This document shows, piece after piece, positions 60,052-64,000 of a stretch of DNA of 64,000 nt. The notes below the pieces were generated by a model, which saw nothing but the letters and a program-made list of their open reading frames with translations, searched no databases and was not told the origin of the DNA. The translations under genes were made by a program, and so were the position numbers. Source of the DNA: DATAXP01 sp963708675 (GTDB lineage: Bacteria; Planctomycetota; Planctomycetia; Pirellulales; PNKZ01); contig CAVPTO010000003.1 of the NCBI GenBank assembly GCA_963708675.1, positions 5,146,001 through 5,210,000 of the forward strand, given 5' to 3'. Position 1 is the first letter of the stretch; each line of letters opens with the position of its first letter.

Positions 60052-61299
60052 ATGTCACAAGTGATTCCCGACTCCGCCTGGCCGACGGCGATTATCTTCG
60101 CTTTGACCTACCTGGGGCTTGCCCTTGGCAAGGTGCCCGGCACCAGGATCGATCGAGCAGGCATCTCGCTGGTCGGCGCTGCGGCTCTCATCTGCTGCGG
60201 CATTCTCAGTTTGCACGATGCTTTCGAAGCGATTGATGCCGAGACCATCGTTCTGCTTCTCAGCATGATGATCGTGGTTGCATATCTGCAACTCGCCGGC
60301 TTCTTCGCGTGGACAACCGATGGCATCGCGACTCGATTCTCAAGTCCGCATGCGCTTTTGGCGGTCACGATCGTGCTGTCGGGCACACTTTCGGCACTGC
60401 TGGTCAACGACGTCGTATGTGTCGCGTTGACGCCGCTGGTCCTCAGCCTTTGCCAACGACTGAAGCGGCGACCGATCCCGTATCTTGTCGGCTTGGCAAC
60501 GGCCTCGAACGTTGGCTCTGTCGCGACGATTACCGGCAATCCGCAGAACATCATCATCGGGTCGCTCTCGGGAATCCCGTATTTACGCTTCGCCGCTCGC
60601 CTCGCACCGGTCGCCGCGATCGGCTTGTTGCTGACTTACCTCATCGTCGCTTGGGTGTATCGAAAGCAACTTTCTGCGGCCGATGATCCGGGCGAATCGA
60701 ATGTGCCGGCTCCACGTTTGCATATCCATCGTCGGCTGTTGGTCAAGAGCGTCGTCATCACACTCGGAACGATCGTTCTCTTTTTTACCGGCCTTCCGAT
60801 TGCGTCGGTGGCTCTCGGAGCGGCCGCGATCTCGCTGCTCGACGGTGTGCGTCCCACCAAAGTCTATCGACACGTCGATTGGCCGTTGCTGCTGATGTTC
60901 GCGGGACTGTTCATCGTGGTCCACGCATTCGAATCGCAAGTGGTGCGTCACTGGCCGCTCGCGAGTTGGGCGTCGGGCTTCGAATCACCCGTGCTCGTCG
61001 TCAGCGGGTTATCGGTCGTCTTGTCAAATCTCGTGTCGAACGTGCCGGCCGTGCTTCTCTTCAAACCGCTGATGGAAGTTATCTCGCAACCAGAACAGGC
61101 TTGGCTGGCCTTGGCGATGTCGAGCACGCTGGCCGGAAACCTCACGGTCCTCGGTTCGGTCGCGAATTTGATCGTGGTCGAGACGGCCCGTCGATCCGGA
61201 ACCGAACTCAGTTTTGTCGAGTATTTGAAAGTGGGCGTCCCCCTCACCGTGTTGACGACCGTCGTGGGCGTCGCATGGCTCATGTTCACTCATTACTGA
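60052..61299 (+). CDS. ArsB/SLC13-like (IT superfamily) transporter
   Basis: About eleven membrane helices carry the ion-transporter superfamily marks: LLSMMIVVAYLQLAGFFAW, LSALLVNDVVCVALTPLVL, the re-entrant substrate motif GLATASNVGSVATITGNPQN, and the second repeat LSNLVSNVPAVLLFKPLME with SSTLAGNLTVLGSVANL. This arrangement fits the ArsB/NhaD/CitM branch. The substrate could be an anion such as arsenite, citrate or sulfate, or sodium/proton exchange; sequence alone does not decide. The ATG at 60052 gives 415 residues. It is the middle gene of a tight three-gene row. Confidence 0.85.
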   Translation: MSQVIPDSAWPTAIIFALTYLGLALGKVPGTRIDRAGISLVGAAALICCGILSLHDAFEAIDAETIVLLLSMMIVVAYLQLAGFFAWTTDGIATRFSSPHALLAVTIVLSGTLSALLVNDVVCVALTPLVLSLCQRLKRRPIPYLVGLATASNVGSVATITGNPQNIIIGSLSGIPYLRFAARLAPVAAIGLLLTYLIVAWVYRKQLSAADDPGESNVPAPRLHIHRRLLVKSVVITLGTIVLFFTGLPIASVALGAAAISLLDGVRPTKVYRHVDWPLLLMFAGLFIVVHAFESQVVRHWPLASWASGFESPVLVVSGLSVVLSNLVSNVPAVLLFKPLMEVISQPEQAWLALAMSSTLAGNLTVLGSVANLIVVETARRSGTELSFVEYLKVGVPLTVLTTVVGVAWLMFTHY

Positions 61300-61327
61300 C
61301 AACCGCGTTGCGTCGAAGGAAGTTGAA

Positions 61328-62392
61328 ATGAACGGCAACTACGCGCCCATCACGTTCGTCGTGCCCGGCGATTTACATCTGACCAGTCGAAACCAGCCCA
61401 ACTACGCTGCCGCATCGGCGGTCGTCTCCGAGATCAATCGGCTCGTTGGGCCCGACTTCGTCCAGTTCATTGGCGACAACGTGCAGGACGGCACGCACGA
61501 ACAGTTCGCCCTTTTCGGAGAACTTGCATCACACCTCGAAGTGCCGCACTACGCCTTGGTCGGCGATCACGACCTTGATGATTCAAAGTCGTTCGATCGA
61601 TTCGTCGAACATGTCGGCGACCCGTATGGTTCCCATCGTTTGCGCGGGATTCGATTCGTTCGCCTCAATTCTCAGGAGTTTCAACCGGTCGGCTTTTCCG
61701 AGGATCAACTCGATTGGCTGGCCGGTGAGCTTGAGGAGGCCGCAGCGCACCGCGATCAGGTTGTCCTCTTCCAGCACAACTACCCTTACCAGATATGGGA
61801 AGATTTCGACGGCCCCGGCATCGATCGGTGGCGTCAGCTGATTCAATCGCCATCGATTGTGACGATCGTGTGCGGACACACGCATTACTTGCAAACCGCC
61901 AACGATGGCCGCAATGTGTGGACGGCCGTGCGATCGATTGGCGATCCTGAAGGAGGATCGCCCGGCTACTTGATCGGTTTCCTTCATGGCGACGACCTGG
62001 CGTTCAAATACCGAACGATCGACGACAGCGGTCCTATCGTGATGATCACTCACCCTCGCGACTCGCTGCTCGCAACCCACGCGCGGCACATTATATACGG
62101 CCCTACCGAAGTGTCGGTGCGTACCTGGTCGTCGACGCCGATTCGACAGGTGCGTTGGAAGCTCGACGGAGGTTTCGGGCCCGACCTGGCATCCGTCGAC
62201 GGCAACCACTGGTACGCGGTTTTATCCGACGCCCAGCTTCGAAAAGGGGAGCATCAGATCGAAGTGCTCGCGATGGATGAGCGCGGAGATGTCGCGGGGA
62301 CGGACTCGCTGACGTTCGTCTTCGATCCAACAAACCGCCACACCGCAGTTCCGACGACGCGCCCACGTGTCTGCAGCACCGCGTTCTGCTGA
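61328..62392 (+). CDS. Calcineurin-like metallophosphoesterase
   Basis: The two-metal phosphoesterase motifs appear in order: VVPGDLHL (Asp-x-His), FIGDNVQDG (GD), LVGDHDLDD (usual GNH replaced by GDH), FQHNYPY and VCGHTHYLQT (GHxH). Replacement of the Asn of GNH by Asp is notable, since that Asn normally helps hold metal and phosphate. A C-terminal beta-sandwich-like region follows (about 225-335, HIIYGPTEVSVRTWS to SLTFVFDP). There is no signal peptide. The substrate (nucleotide, phospholipid or phosphoprotein) is unknown. It is 28 bp after the transporter gene. Confidence 0.85.
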   Translation: MNGNYAPITFVVPGDLHLTSRNQPNYAAASAVVSEINRLVGPDFVQFIGDNVQDGTHEQFALFGELASHLEVPHYALVGDHDLDDSKSFDRFVEHVGDPYGSHRLRGIRFVRLNSQEFQPVGFSEDQLDWLAGELEEAAAHRDQVVLFQHNYPYQIWEDFDGPGIDRWRQLIQSPSIVTIVCGHTHYLQTANDGRNVWTAVRSIGDPEGGSPGYLIGFLHGDDLAFKYRTIDDSGPIVMITHPRDSLLATHARHIIYGPTEVSVRTWSSTPIRQVRWKLDGGFGPDLASVDGNHWYAVLSDAQLRKGEHQIEVLAMDERGDVAGTDSLTFVFDPTNRHTAVPTTRPRVCSTAFC

Positions 62393-62855
62393 TGAACCCG
62401 TCAAAAGGCAACCTACTGCTCGACCGCACATGGCTCAGGCTTTCGAGAACTTAGCGCTCTCCGCTCATGTCGAACTTATCGCATCATGCGAAGTCAATCT
62501 GAATGACCGAATTGGGCGTGTTTGTGGACTATTGTCGTGCGGACTGGCTGCGGCCATTCAGATAAGCGACTGATTCATCTCGGTGGCTACAGCCCACCCC
62601 CGCTTCTTGGTGCGCGGCAGCGTGTAGTGCCAGCAATCGGCCTGCATCCGGGGGCCAAGCGGACCCATGCAACGTACGTCGTTGTTTTCGAAGTTGTCCG
62701 ATAGGAAAATGTTGCTTCTCCGATCGCGAGGACGGATAGTGTGTTCGATCAGATTACAGGTGAGGCGAACTCACGATCGTCAACTGTTGAGGTTGCTCAT
62801 GCCGTTGTCTTCAGGACGAGACCTAATTCCATGGCGGGCGTCTTGTTGCTGCCGT
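62393..62855. other. Intergenic region with one short minus-strand frame
   Basis: No confident gene. A minus-strand frame of 36 codons (ATG 62668 to stop 62558) reads MGPLGPRMQADCWHYTLPRT and keeps protein-like composition upstream of that ATG (LSDNFENNDVRC). It may be a small gene or a gene end; no family is recognised. Confidence 0.3.
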
Positions 62856-64000
62856 TTGCTACGCAGAATCGCAACACTCATCATTGTAGAGCTGAGCCTG
62901 TTCGTAGGTACGTGCCATGTTTTTGCCGATGGTTTGGGCGACAAGGCGCGTCGTCCAAATATCGTGTTCATCATGGCGGACGATTTGGGCTTCGGTGATG
63001 TCGGGTTTCATGGCGGCGTGGCGCCGACGCCGACGCTCGATCGACTGGCGGCTGGCGGCATCGAACTGACGCATCATTACGTGGCGCCGGTGTGCAGTCC
63101 GACGCGCAGTGCGCTGATGACCGGCCGGTTTTGGAGCCGTTTCGATGTCACCACGCCGCAGAGCGAACGCGCGCTGCGATGGGACACCGTTACCTTGCCG
63201 CGAGCGCTCAAGACCGTTGGCTACGAGACGTGCCTCACCGGCAAGTGGCACCTCGGCTCGAAAGTCGAGTGGGGGCCGCAGAAGTTCGGCTTCGATCACT
63301 CGTATGGGTCGCTCGGTGGCGGCGTGGGGCCGTGGAATCATTTCTACAAGAAGGGGGAGTACACGAACACCTGGCATCGCGACGGCAAGCTGATCGAAGA
63401 AGAGGGGCATGTCACCGACCTGATCACGAACGAGGCGGTCGAGTGGGTCAAAGGCCGCAGTGATGCGCCGTGGTTTTTGTATGTGCCTTTCACAGCGGTG
63501 CACATTCCGATACGCGAGCCCGACGAATATGTGAAGCGCGTGCCGGCCTCGATCACCGGCGACGTAGCCCGTCATTACGCTGCGTGCATCATGCACATGG
63601 ACGCCGCCGTGGGGCGCATCGTCGAGGCGATCGAAGCGACCGGCCAGCGCGACCGCACGCTCATCGTTTTCACCAGCGACAACGGTGGCACTTCGGCACA
63701 GAACAACGACACGAAATATCCCGCTGACGATTACCCTGTCGGCAAGGTGCCGGGCAACAACCTGCCGCTGCACGGCGAGAAGGCAGAAGTCTACGAAGGC
63801 GGCATTCGCGTGCCGGCGATCGTGTCGTGGCCCGGCAAGCTGAAGCCCGCGAAGCTCGACACGTCGGTACACATTGCCGACTGGATGCCGACGCTGTGCA
63901 GCCTGACGGGCTTCGAGTCGCAACAGAACTTGAAGTGGGACGGCGTCGACATCTCGTTCATGCTCGCCGACGGCCGCGGCCTGGCGGAGCGCACGCTGTA
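62856..64000 (+). CDS. Exported arylsulfatase (3' end beyond the window)
   Basis: This type I sulfatase hydrolyses sulfate esters using a formylglycine made from the Cys of CSPTRSALMTGR. Other family marks are PNIVFIMADDLGFGDVG (metal-binding Asp pair), LTGKWHLGSK, and FTSDNGGTSAQNND with the later Asp/Asn ligands. The frame enters the window-internal signal peptide RRIATLIIVELSLFVGTCHVFADG. No ATG is available for it, so TTG 62856 is the likely start. The gene runs off the right edge at about residue 380. Planctomycetes use many such enzymes on sulfated polysaccharides. Its first 104 bp of homology recur at 33855-33958. Confidence 0.9.
   Translation, partial: MLRRIATLIIVELSLFVGTCHVFADGLGDKARRPNIVFIMADDLGFGDVGFHGGVAPTPTLDRLAAGGIELTHHYVAPVCSPTRSALMTGRFWSRFDVTTPQSERALRWDTVTLPRALKTVGYETCLTGKWHLGSKVEWGPQKFGFDHSYGSLGGGVGPWNHFYKKGEYTNTWHRDGKLIEEEGHVTDLITNEAVEWVKGRSDAPWFLYVPFTAVHIPIREPDEYVKRVPASITGDVARHYAACIMHMDAAVGRIVEAIEATGQRDRTLIVFTSDNGGTSAQNNDTKYPADDYPVGKVPGNNLPLHGEKAEVYEGGIRVPAIVSWPGKLKPAKLDTSVHIADWMPTLCSLTGFESQQNLKWDGVDISFMLADGRGLAERTL

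Noticed and set aside
62859..63923. 354-codon minus-strand frame opposite the sulfatase
   Set aside because: The plus strand carries all sulfatase motifs; the minus frame is Arg/His-rich without any domain.

Overview
The window looks like a chromosomal segment of a planctomycete, probably Pirellulales-like. Supporting signs are a giant secreted dehydrogenase/HEAT/cytochrome c fusion of the kind typical of Planctomycetes and Verrucomicrobia, a formylglycine-type arylsulfatase, Tat-exported TIM-barrel proteins, a secreted caspase-like protein, weak Shine-Dalgarno signals and long intergenic gaps. This assignment rests on gene content only. I see no rRNA, tRNA, CRISPR array or intact insertion sequence.

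Layout. (1) 1-2.3 kb, minus strand: start of an exported protein, an IclR-type regulator with a perfect palindrome over its start, and an exported metacaspase-like protein with two Tudor-like domains. (2) 3.1-11.9 kb: an exopolysaccharide (cellulose-like) locus with a Tat-exported GH5 glycanase, a BcsA-like synthase with PilZ, a membrane-anchored TPR protein, and a convergent TPR/beta-barrel protein resembling BcsC. (3) 12.5-19.7 kb: a small secreted repeat protein, PTS enzyme I, an M28 metallopeptidase and a DUF2252 protein. (4) 19.9-25.4 kb: a 1433-residue ThuA-SGNH-dehydrogenase-HEAT-cytochrome c fusion and a sugar isomerase/epimerase. (5) 25.5-30.5 kb: a sulfur-handling cluster with a PiT-family permease, a two-domain sulfurtransferase, a SufS-type cysteine desulfurase that has lost its middle, a rhodanese-membrane protein and a CoA-disulfide-reductase-like enzyme with C-terminal rhodanese. 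Then come a Tag glycosylase and an S9 peptidase. (6) 34-58.5 kb: a two-component island of seven histidine kinases and ten separate receiver proteins, interrupted only by one small secreted repeat protein. Only two of the receivers carry DNA-binding outputs (a FixJ type and an NtrC type). (7) 58.7-64 kb: an MFS transporter, an ArsB/SLC13-like transporter and a metallophosphoesterase in a tight row, then the start of an arylsulfatase.

How the parts fit together. The polysaccharide locus has synthesis, export and trimming functions but no recognisable BcsB. In the signalling island most receivers lack an output, and one 1658-residue kinase carries two receivers and an HPt domain, so multi-step phosphorelay is likely. 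Two sigma-54-like promoter elements point away from each other in the gap at 54.1-54.8 kb. One faces a PAS kinase and the other faces the small secreted repeat protein. An NtrB/NtrC-like pair, the kind of activator such promoters need, starts 1 kb downstream behind a strong intrinsic terminator.

Caution. At least five genes are interrupted by a single-base frameshift although both halves look well conserved (near 6.36, 10.58, 14.22, 17.62 and 51.955 kb). Four need one extra base and one needs one fewer. Several lie in GC repeats or short homopolymers, so assembly or read error is as likely as real gene decay.
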